Origin: Acidimicrobiaceae bacterium
GTDB taxonomy: Bacteria; Actinomycetota; Acidimicrobiia; Acidimicrobiales; Ilumatobacteraceae
Reading direction: 5' to 3'
Assembly: GCA_947458565.1 (NCBI GenBank)
Contig: CANGZK010000085.1
Span: 1 to 5,249 of the forward strand
DNA length: 5,249 nt
Positions 1 through 4,879 of the stretch are shown one piece after another. Numbering within the stretch: the stretch's first letter is position 1; the number at the start of each line of letters is the position of its first letter. A program made the translations under genes and the position numbers. Below the pieces are notes generated by a model. That model worked only from the letters and a program-made list of their open reading frames with translations. It had not been told where the DNA came from and searched no databases.

Positions 1-737
1 CTAAAGGCATCCACTTCTTCGCGGTGTCGGCCAAACAATTTGACAAGCATTGCGCCGGCGACATTAAAGCGCTCGGTCATCTGCGTGTTCATCGATGCGT
101 TGAGTCCCATTTGTTCGCGTGAGATGTCTTGCAAGCGCACGCCAACTCGACGGGCGGGGATAATGAACACGGGCAACACCACCAGCGACAGCACGGTGAG
201 CCGCCACTCGAGAGCGAGCATCGCGCCAAGTGTGGTTACCAACACCACCACGTTTGACACAACGCTGCCAAGTGTTCCAGTAACCGCTGTTTGTGCACCG
301 ACGACATCGTTGTTCAATCGGCTGATTAAGGCTCCGGTTTGTGTGCGCGTAAAAAACGCGATTGGCATGTGCTGCACTTTGTCAAACAACGCAACTCGTA
401 GGTCATAGATCAGGCCTTCGCCGATGCGCGACGAGTACCACCGTTGTACGATTGACAAAATTGCGTCGCCCATTGCAACGACCACCAAGATGATCGTAAG
501 AATAACTATTCGACGCTTATCTCCGGCCGGAATAGCGGTATCAACAATGGTTCGAAATAACAGCGGGGGAACGAGTGCAATCGCTGCCGAAACAAGGATT
601 GAAATGAGAAATCCAACAATCGAGCTTGAATATGGGCGAGCAAACACCACGACTCGGCGCATGGATGATCGGTTCACTTTCGTACCCTCAATAGCCGACT
701 TGTCGCCAGGTATGAGGTGGTGTGGGCCCATTCGCAT
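1..737 (-). CDS. ABC exporter, transmembrane domain (N-terminal part, runs off the window)
   Basis: The minus strand is open from an ATG at 737 to the left edge, giving 245 residues of a fused ABC exporter (type IV/ABC_membrane fold). A short polar N-terminus (about 1-35) ends in ARPY, the usual lead-in to TM1. Hydrophobic segments lie near residues 40-60, 76-95, 150-172 and 178-196. Between the second and third is the family's coupling-helix block (about 117-145), with MPIAFFTRTQTG followed by LISRLNNDV. After TM4 comes QDISREQMGLNA and then GAMLVKLFGR, which is also typical. The ATPase domain should lie beyond position 1. The substrate cannot be told; such half-transporters usually dimerise in the inner membrane and export lipids, drugs or peptides. 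The start is chosen from a TAGCCT hexamer placed exactly 6 nt before the ATG at 737. An internal GTG at 677, preceded by GAGGG at 7 nt, is an alternative start. A second ATG at 731 is also in frame. Divergent from the peptidase gene at 806. Confidence 0.9.
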   Translation of the reverse strand, partial: MRMGPHHLIPGDKSAIEGTKVNRSSMRRVVVFARPYSSSIVGFLISILVSAAIALVPPLLFRTIVDTAIPAGDKRRIVILTIILVVVAMGDAILSIVQRWYSSRIGEGLIYDLRVALFDKVQHMPIAFFTRTQTGALISRLNNDVVGAQTAVTGTLGSVVSNVVVLVTTLGAMLALEWRLTVLSLVVLPVFIIPARRVGVRLQDISREQMGLNASMNTQMTERFNVAGAMLVKLFGRHREEVDAF

Positions 738-743
738 GATGTC

Positions 744-749
744 AGGCTA
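744..749 (-). promoter_or_regulatory. -10 element of the ABC exporter gene (leaderless)
   Basis: Read on the minus strand, TAGCCT is followed by six bases (GACATC) and then the ATG at 737. This is the TANNNT-N6-ATG spacing typical of actinobacterial leaderless transcripts, in which transcription starts at the A of the start codon. There is no Shine-Dalgarno sequence before this ATG, which fits. No convincing -35 box is seen. The hexamer overlaps an in-frame stop (TAG, 747-749), so the gene cannot start further upstream. Confidence 0.6.
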
Positions 750-765
750 AGGCAATGTCGCAAGT

Positions 766-781
766 TCACTCGCGCGCGTGA
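766..781. promoter_or_regulatory. Imperfect palindrome in the divergent promoter region, possible shared operator
   Basis: The 16 bases TCACTCGCGCGCGTGA are an inverted repeat with one mismatched pair (T770 against C777). The centre (773/774) lies about 36 bp from the predicted exporter start site and 32 bp from the predicted peptidase start site, so the palindrome covers the -35 region of both divergent promoters. A regulator bound here could affect both genes. The regulatory role is inferred from symmetry and position only. The CG-alternating core could also be chance. Confidence 0.35.
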
Positions 782-793
782 CAAGTCTTCTTC

Positions 794-799
794 TAGGCT
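794..799 (+). promoter_or_regulatory. -10 element of the S33 peptidase gene (leaderless)
   Basis: TAGGCT is followed by exactly six bases (GAAGCG) and then the ATG at 806, again the TANNNT-N6-ATG leaderless arrangement. No purine-rich Shine-Dalgarno sequence with usable spacing precedes the ATG. A GTGACA at 778-783 resembles a -35 box but is only 10 bp upstream, too close to act as one with this -10. Confidence 0.65.
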
Positions 800-805
800 G
801 AAGCG

Positions 806-2317
806 ATGAAATCTCAGACGCAGGTGTCGCACAAGTTTGCCCGCGGCGCGGTGGTGGCAGCATTTCTCGTGCTAGTCGGCTGCGGCTCAAATGACTCATC
901 AAACCCTGCAACAACAATCAATGCCAGCCCGTACGTGCCGGCAAATTTCGATTGGAAAGCCTGTGATGAATCTGCATCAACGACATCAGTGCAGTGCGGC
1001 ACACTTGAAGTGCCTTTCGATTACAACAACCCATCAGCGGGCACATTCACGTTGTACGTCAAGTTGCTTCCCGCTGCAAACCCAACACTTCGCATTGGCT
1101 CAATGATGGTCAACCCTGGTGGCCCAGGTTTCGGTGGTAGTTCGCTTGCCGACGATGCTTCGTACTACTTCAGCAGCGACATCATCGACCACTTCGACAT
1201 CATCGCATGGGACCCAAGAGGAACAGGTAAGAGCACGCCTGCTGTTGATTGCGTTGATGACTACGACCAGTACTTTGGCATTGATTCGCCTCCAGACTCA
1301 CCCGAAGAAAAACAAGCGCTCATCGATGCTTCGCAAGCATTCAATGACGAGTGCATGGACAACTCGGGCGAAATTCTCCCCTACATTTCCACGCAAGCAA
1401 GCGCAACAGACATGAACAGCATCCGTCAAGCGTTAGGCGAAGACAAGATTTCCTATTTTGGCTTTTCGTACGGGTCAGAACTCGGCGCAACATGGGCCAC
1501 TATGTTTCCGCAAACCGTTCGCGCGGCGGTGTTTGACGGTGCAGTTGATCCTCAGGCAACATCTTCCCAAGAAGGCATGGCGCAGGCCGGTGGCTTCGAA
1601 GGTCAGCTCACAACATTTCTTGCAGCATGTAGCAAAAACAGCACGTGTGCGTTTTACAACGGTGGCAAAGCAGAGGCAGCGTTCGACTCACTGCTTCTCG
1701 AACTCGATACCAAACCACTTGTGGTGACCAAAGCTCGCACACCAGTTACTCAAGGCGTCGCATTTACTGCAGTCGCTCAAGCCATGTATTCCGACTCGTA
1801 CTGGCCGCAACTTGAACAAGCATTGGCTGATGCACAACAAGGTGACGGAGCCGGATTACTCAAATTGTATGACGATTACTATCAGCGCAAAGACGACGGC
1901 AGCTACGGCAACGAGCTCGAAGCTTTCCTTGCGATCTCGTGTTTAGACGATCCAGGCGCAACAAGCGTCAAAGAAGTTGAAGACGCGGTGCAAGATTTTG
2001 TTGCTGCAGCACCACGACTTGGCGCCAACTTTGGCTACGGATATTCGTGTGCGCTGTGGCCGGTTAAGCCCGCAACAAAGATTGATGCAACCGGCAAGGG
2101 TGCTGGCCCAATTGTCGTTGTTGGAACAACAGGTGACCCAGCAACACCGCTTGCGTCAACGCGCAAAATGGCTGCCGCACTCGAGCAAGGCATCTTGTTG
2201 ATTGTCGAGGCCAACCAACACACTGGTTATGGTGCAAATGAGTGCATCAACACAGCAGTCGACTCATATCTGATCGATCTGACTGTGCCTGTAAACGAAA
2301 CGACTTGCAAGAGCTAG
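806..2317 (+). CDS. Secreted lipoprotein alpha/beta-hydrolase, S33 (tripeptidyl aminopeptidase-like) peptidase
   Basis: This 503-residue protein most likely cleaves short peptides from the N-terminus of substrates outside the cytoplasmic membrane. A basic N-terminus and hydrophobic stretch end in a lipobox (LVGC, Cys26), followed by a Ser/Asn/Thr-rich linker, so it is predicted to be lipid-anchored. The S33 landmarks appear in order: oxyanion loop NPGGPG (103-108), WDPRGTGKS (135-143), nucleophile elbow GFSYGS with Ser221, GDPATPL with Asp444, and NQHTGYG with His472. Together these give a complete catalytic triad. The C-terminal part, with paired cysteines (Cys480, Cys501), matches the TAP-like C-terminal domain of Streptomyces aminopeptidases (Slp/TAP group). 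Length is normal for the family. The leaderless -10 element fixes the start. Family assignment is firm, but exact specificity is not; related enzymes include proline iminopeptidases and esterases. Convergent with the ABC-F gene. Confidence 0.93.
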   Translation: MKSQTQVSHKFARGAVVAAFLVLVGCGSNDSSNPATTINASPYVPANFDWKACDESASTTSVQCGTLEVPFDYNNPSAGTFTLYVKLLPAANPTLRIGSMMVNPGGPGFGGSSLADDASYYFSSDIIDHFDIIAWDPRGTGKSTPAVDCVDDYDQYFGIDSPPDSPEEKQALIDASQAFNDECMDNSGEILPYISTQASATDMNSIRQALGEDKISYFGFSYGSELGATWATMFPQTVRAAVFDGAVDPQATSSQEGMAQAGGFEGQLTTFLAACSKNSTCAFYNGGKAEAAFDSLLLELDTKPLVVTKARTPVTQGVAFTAVAQAMYSDSYWPQLEQALADAQQGDGAGLLKLYDDYYQRKDDGSYGNELEAFLAISCLDDPGATSVKEVEDAVQDFVAAAPRLGANFGYGYSCALWPVKPATKIDATGKGAGPIVVVGTTGDPATPLASTRKMAAALEQGILLIVEANQHTGYGANECINTAVDSYLIDLTVPVNETTCKS

Positions 2318-2339
2318 TTAATTGCAATGACTACGCAAG
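2304..2339. terminator. Weak inverted repeats at the convergent 3' ends
   Basis: Only 13 bp separate the stop codons of the peptidase (2315-2317) and the ABC-F gene (2331-2333). A six-pair stem with one G-T pair (TAGTTA 2315-2320 against TGACTA 2328-2333) sits across both stops. It is nested in an outer CTTGC (2304-2308) / GCAAG (2335-2339) repeat. No T-run follows in either direction, so this would be a poor intrinsic terminator. It may only partly limit read-through between the two genes. Confidence 0.2.
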
Positions 2340-3947
2340 GCTCACCAAATCAAGCCATTCGTTACTGAAATAGTCCACTTGCCCATCAGGCATTAATAAA
2401 ACCTTCGTTGGTGCAAGTTGCTCCACAAATTCGGTGTCGTGACTGACCAAAATGATTGCACCCTTCCATGCCGACAACGCGTCAGCAACCGCTTGGCGGC
2501 TTGGTGGATCAAGGTTGTTCGTTGGTTCGTCGAGAAACAGCAAGTTGTTGCGTCCAACCATCAGCATGGCGAGTGCAAGTTTGGTTTTCTCTCCACCCGA
2601 CAACGTGGCCGACTCTTGAAATACTTTTGTGCCCGACAATCCAAACATGCCAAGCATGCCGCGCAAGTCTGTTTCGGTCAGGCCAAGGCGCACAGGTGCA
2701 TGCCTGCGCATGTGATCGATCAGTGATGCTTCAGGGTCAAGGTTGTCGTGCTCTTGAGCAAAGTACCCAGTTGTTACTTGATACCCAAACTCAACTTCCC
2801 CACCGTCAGACTTACTTTCGCCTGCGAGCATCCGCAACAGCGTTGTTTTTCCAGCACCATTGAGACCAAGCACCAACAACCGCTCGCCCCGACCCAAGTC
2901 AAAACTGACGTCGTGAAAAATGTCTGGCCCACCGAAAGTCTTTCGCAATCCAGTTGCGGTGATCACAGTCTGTCCAGCAGCTGGTGGTTCAGGAAAACGC
3001 ACCTTAAGTTTTTTGTCTTTTGTGGGGCCTTCAACTTTTGTGTCTTCAATACGAGCAATGCGCTTTTCAATGCTGTGTGCCATCGCGGCCTTCGAAGCCT
3101 TTGCACCAAAACGATCCACTACGCCCTGCAAGCGCGCCATTTCTTTTTCTTGCATCGATGCTTTCTTTGCTCGTCGTGCTTCGTCGGCTGCACGAGATGA
3201 CAAATACTGGGTGTATGTGCCGCGGTATTCAACTATTGAGCCAACAGATTCTTCTTGTGGTCTGTCTAGATGCAACACACGCGTGATCGCTTCGTCCAAC
3301 AATTCCAAGTCGTGACTAATCACTAACAATGCCCCGCGATACTCGCGCAAAAAACCCAACAGCCAAGTCTTTGCATCAATATCCAAGTGGTTGGTTGGCT
3401 CATCAAGCAACAATGTGTCGCTACCAGCAAACAAAATTCGCGCAAGCTCCACTCGGCGGCGCTCGCCACCCGACAACACACCGATAGATGCGTTCAGTCG
3501 GTCGGGCTTTAATCCAAGACCAGCAGCGATCGAACGGGCTTCGCTCTCGGCCGCATAGCCACCCTTCGATGAGAATTCGTCTTCTGCTTTAGAGAACTTT
3601 GCGATGTTCTGTGGCGTCGGCGACTCTTCCATTGTTAAGCGCAGTTTTTCGATGCGCACCAAGTCTTCGTCAATGTTGCGACCAGACAAAACATGTGAGA
3701 TTGCAGTGTGCGATTCGCGTGAGCCAGGGATTTTTGGGTCTTGAGGCAAGTATCCAAATCCGCCCTTGCGCAACACTTTGCCCGCATGCGGTTCAACTGC
3801 ACCACCGAGCACTTTAAAAAGTGTGGTTTTCCCGGCGCCGTTACGTCCGACCAATCCCGCTTTGTCTCGCGGCATCACGGTGAAGGATGCTTCCTCCACA
3901 ACCATGCGTCCGCCAATTTCAACGGAGAGACCTTGGACTTGTAGCAC
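2331..3947 (-). CDS. ABC-F family ATPase (ribosome-associated translation factor type)
   Basis: This 538-residue protein has two tandem ABC domains and no membrane segment, the hallmark of ABC-F proteins. Members bind the ribosomal E site and relieve stalling, or protect the ribosome from antibiotics. Domain 1 has Walker A GRNGAGKT (34-41), a Q-loop glutamine (69), signature LSGGE (158-162), Walker B LLLDEP with Glu183, and switch SHD (211-213). Domain 2 has GLNGAGKT (361-368), Gln398, LSGGE (449-453), LFLDEP with Glu474, and VSHD (501-504). Between them, about 245-325, lies a charged helical linker rich in Lys, Arg and Ala, the usual tRNA-contacting element. Both ATP sites look intact. The only in-frame start is the GTG at 3947, because a TAG lies two codons upstream. 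There is no clear Shine-Dalgarno sequence. It lies 52 bp downstream of tRNA-Ser(CGA) in the same direction. It could be a housekeeping factor or a resistance protein; the sequence alone does not decide. Confidence 0.93.
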   Translation of the reverse strand: MLQVQGLSVEIGGRMVVEEASFTVMPRDKAGLVGRNGAGKTTLFKVLGGAVEPHAGKVLRKGGFGYLPQDPKIPGSRESHTAISHVLSGRNIDEDLVRIEKLRLTMEESPTPQNIAKFSKAEDEFSSKGGYAAESEARSIAAGLGLKPDRLNASIGVLSGGERRRVELARILFAGSDTLLLDEPTNHLDIDAKTWLLGFLREYRGALLVISHDLELLDEAITRVLHLDRPQEESVGSIVEYRGTYTQYLSSRAADEARRAKKASMQEKEMARLQGVVDRFGAKASKAAMAHSIEKRIARIEDTKVEGPTKDKKLKVRFPEPPAAGQTVITATGLRKTFGGPDIFHDVSFDLGRGERLLVLGLNGAGKTTLLRMLAGESKSDGGEVEFGYQVTTGYFAQEHDNLDPEASLIDHMRRHAPVRLGLTETDLRGMLGMFGLSGTKVFQESATLSGGEKTKLALAMLMVGRNNLLFLDEPTNNLDPPSRQAVADALSAWKGAIILVSHDTEFVEQLAPTKVLLMPDGQVDYFSNEWLDLVSLA

Positions 3948-3953
3948 CCACTA

Positions 3954-3959
3954 AGAGTG
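3954..3959 (-). promoter_or_regulatory. Possible weak -10 element of the ABC-F gene
   Basis: On the minus strand CACTCT lies exactly 6 nt before the GTG start at 3947. It keeps the two most conserved -10 positions (A2, T6) but not T1. The spacing matches the leaderless pattern seen at 744-749 and 794-799. The match is weak, and transcription from the upstream tRNA cluster is an alternative source of message. Confidence 0.22.
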
Positions 3960-3999
3960 TCAGAGGTATGACCCACCAACAACCTGTAACAAAGAAATA

Positions 4000-4089
4000 T
4001 GGCGGAAGGGGTGGGATTTGAACCCACGGTGGGCCTAAACCCACGACGGTGTTCGAGACCGTTCCATTCGTCCGCTCTGGCACCCTTCC
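4000..4089 (-). tRNA. tRNA-Ser(CGA), CCA encoded
   Basis: The minus strand folds as a class II tRNA. The acceptor GGAAGGG (4089-4083) pairs with CCCTTCC (4010-4004), followed by discriminator G4003 and an encoded CCA (4002-4000). The T arm is GTGGG-TTCAAAT-CCCAC. The anticodon stem ACGGT/ACCGT encloses the loop CTCGAAC, giving anticodon CGA, which reads UCG. A long variable arm (GTGGG/CCCAC) and the G discriminator are serine identity features. Mature length is 87 nt plus CCA. It starts 20 nt after the tadA stop codon, so it is probably co-transcribed with tadA. Confidence 0.97.
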
Positions 4090-4100
4090 GTTTTGGAAGG
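4084..4100 (-). promoter_or_regulatory. Leader hairpin that competes with the tRNA-Ser(CGA) acceptor stem
   Basis: On the minus strand the leader bases CCTTCC (4100-4095) can pair perfectly with GGAAGG (4089-4084), the first six bases of the mature tRNA, across the loop AAAAC. Before RNase P cleavage this local 6-bp hairpin would compete with the 7-bp acceptor stem. There is no T-run after it, so it is not a tadA terminator. The base-pairing is visible in the sequence; a functional role is inference. Confidence 0.3.
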
Positions 4101-4109
4101 CTATCGGCG

Positions 4110-4571
4110 TTAGTCGGAGGTGCGCTTTTGAGCGAAAAACTCTTTCAACAACAGCGTTGCCTCATGCACACACACACCATGCTTCACATTCGGGTTGTGA
4201 TTAAGCCGTGGATCACTGCACACGTTGTACAAACTTGCTGTTGCCCCACCTTTGAGATCGGCGGTGGCATAGACCAATGTCTCGACTCTTGCATTGATGA
4301 TCGCACCCGCACACATCACGCAAGGTTCAAGCGTGACAACAAGCGTGCAATCGTTCAGTCGCCAGCGACCAAGTGATGCGGCTGCATCGCGCAACGCAAG
4401 AATCTCTGCGTGCGCAGTTGGGTCACCCGTTGCTTCGCGTTCGTTATGTCGAGCCGCAATGACCTTGCCGTCGTGCACAACAACAGCACCAACCGGCACA
4501 TCGCCCATCTCGCCTGCAAGGCGGGCTTGTTCCAATGCAATCTGCATTGCTTGTTCGTCACTGATACCCAT
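4110..4571 (-). CDS. tadA: tRNA-specific adenosine deaminase TadA
   Basis: This 153-residue cytoplasmic enzyme converts adenosine 34 to inosine in the anticodon of tRNA-Arg(ACG), so that one tRNA reads CGU, CGC and CGA. It has the deaminase fold: PVGAVVV near 26-32, zinc and catalytic motif HAE (His54, Glu56), and PCVMC (Cys84, Cys87). Next comes KGGATASLYNVCSD, then RLNHNP with the LNH typical of bacterial TadA, and an LLKEFF end. Length is usual. The ATG at 4571 gives the expected N-terminal helix, and its A is also the terminal A of the tRNA-Ser(GGA) CCA. The frame is open further upstream to 4652, but those 27 codons lie inside the tRNA and are not protein. No Shine-Dalgarno sequence or -10 box fits this ATG. 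An in-frame ATG at 4547 (Met9) could serve after tRNA processing. Likely an operon with both tRNA-Ser genes. Confidence 0.95.
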   Translation of the reverse strand: MGISDEQAMQIALEQARLAGEMGDVPVGAVVVHDGKVIAARHNEREATGDPTAHAEILALRDAAASLGRWRLNDCTLVVTLEPCVMCAGAIINARVETLVYATADLKGGATASLYNVCSDPRLNHNPNVKHGVCVHEATLLLKEFFAQKRTSD

Positions 4572-4658
4572 GGCGGAGGAGGTGGGATTCGAACCCACGG
4601 AGACTTGCGCCTCACACGCTTTCCAAGCGTGCCGATTCGGCCGCTCTCGCACCCCTCC
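4571..4658 (-). tRNA. tRNA-Ser(GGA), CCA encoded, overlaps the tadA start
   Basis: Class II tRNA on the minus strand. The acceptor GGAGGGG (4658-4652) pairs with CTCCTCC (4581-4575) with one G-U pair. Then come discriminator G4574 and an encoded CCA (4573-4571). The T arm is GTGGG-TTCGAAT-CCCAC. The anticodon stem CACGC/GCGTG encloses TTGGAAA, giving anticodon GGA, which reads UCC and UCU. The variable arm is long. Mature length is 85 nt plus CCA. The last A is the first base of the tadA ATG, so tRNA and coding sequence share one base. It is probably the first gene of the tRNA-tadA-tRNA transcript. Confidence 0.97.
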
Positions 4659-4675
4659 TTGTATTACGTGTGAAG

Positions 4676-4681
4676 GTTATC
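4676..4681 (-). promoter_or_regulatory. Possible -10 element for the tRNA-Ser(GGA)-tadA cluster
   Basis: On the minus strand GATAAC resembles a -10 box and would start transcription about 10 nt before the mature tRNA 5' end at 4658. A poor -35 candidate (CTGAAC) sits 18 bp upstream. The hexamer lies within the palindrome at 4677-4689. This is a tentative call. Confidence 0.3.
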
Positions 4682-4689
4682 GCCGATAA
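4677..4689. repeat. Perfect short palindrome between the divergent tRNA and SRP RNA genes
   Basis: TTATCG-C-CGATAA has perfect 6-bp arms around a single central base. A second, 8-bp palindrome CGATATCG lies at 4706-4713 and shares the CGATA core. Both lie between the 5' ends of tRNA-Ser(GGA) and the SRP RNA. They may be operator-like sites; no binding protein can be named. Confidence 0.3.
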
Positions 4690-4726
4690 ATCATGGGTTG
4701 TTCAGCGATATCGTGGCTGTGTTCGC

Positions 4727-4734
4727 AATAATGT
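4727..4734 (+). promoter_or_regulatory. Likely -10 region of the SRP RNA gene
   Basis: AATAAT (4727-4732) and the overlapping TAATGT (4729-4734) both resemble -10 hexamers. They place the transcript start at about 4739-4741. This coincides with the 5' base of the long RNA stem at 4740, which supports both calls. No good -35 box is seen; a TTGTTC at 4698-4703 is too far upstream. Confidence 0.45.
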
Positions 4735-4739
4735 GAATC

Positions 4740-4879
4740 CGTCTCCGTCGAGTGAGGTGACGGTCGGGTCCTGTGCAACGGACGCCCGAGAATCAGGTCA
4801 GAGTCGGAAGACAGCAGCCTTCATCGGAAACGTTTGAGTGCCGCAGACCACCTGGCCGTCACTTCAGTCGGCGGAGGCG
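4740..4879 (+). ncRNA. ffs: Signal recognition particle RNA (bacterial small type, 4.5S-like)
   Basis: This RNA binds the GTPase Ffh and targets ribosomes making membrane and secreted proteins to the SecYEG channel. The diagnostic domain IV is present: GGTCAGA (4796-4802), then stem GTC (4803-4805), tetraloop GGAA (4806-4809) and GAC (4810-4812), then AGCAGCC (4813-4819). This matches the universally conserved Ffh site. Supporting helices include CCGA 4786-4789 / TCGG 4824-4827, CGGACG 4779-4784 / CGTTTG 4831-4836, and GGTC 4767-4770 / GACC 4846-4849. The closing helix 4740-4765 / 4854-4879 has 26 positions with one G-G mismatch and a few G-U pairs. Identity is firm. The ends are set from this stem, and the true 3' end could be shorter. 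About 140 nt is longer than the roughly 100 nt usual for the small type. The 3' arm overlaps the glycosyltransferase stop region on the other strand. Confidence 0.88.

Noticed and set aside
675..689. GTG start at 677 with GAGGG 7 nt upstream for the ABC exporter
   Set aside because: A reasonable start, but the ATG at 737 has an exact leaderless -10 spacing matching the divergent gene, and the extra residues fit the polar N-termini common in this family. Kept as the alternative only.
40..750. Two plus-strand open frames of 122 and 108 codons
   Set aside because: They are antisense to a clear ABC exporter transmembrane domain and show only low-complexity Thr/Arg-rich sequence.
2418..3200. Several Cys/His/Gln-rich plus-strand frames opposite the ABC-F gene
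   Set aside because: They are shadows of a 538-codon gene with complete ABC motifs, and none has a domain of its own.
3999..4376. Plus-strand reading frame beginning MAEGVGFEPT
   Set aside because: Its start is the antisense of tRNA-Ser(CGA) and the rest is antisense to tadA. Proteins with GFEPT beginnings are a well-known artefact of reading tRNA genes backwards.
4572..4652. 27-residue N-terminal extension of TadA
   Set aside because: These codons are the body of tRNA-Ser(GGA); TadA homology begins after the ATG at 4571.
4294..4689. Plus-strand frames across tRNA-Ser(GGA), with GFEPTE and GGIRTHG stretches
   Set aside because: Same artefact: they cover the tRNA and the 5' half of tadA in the antisense sense and resemble no true family.
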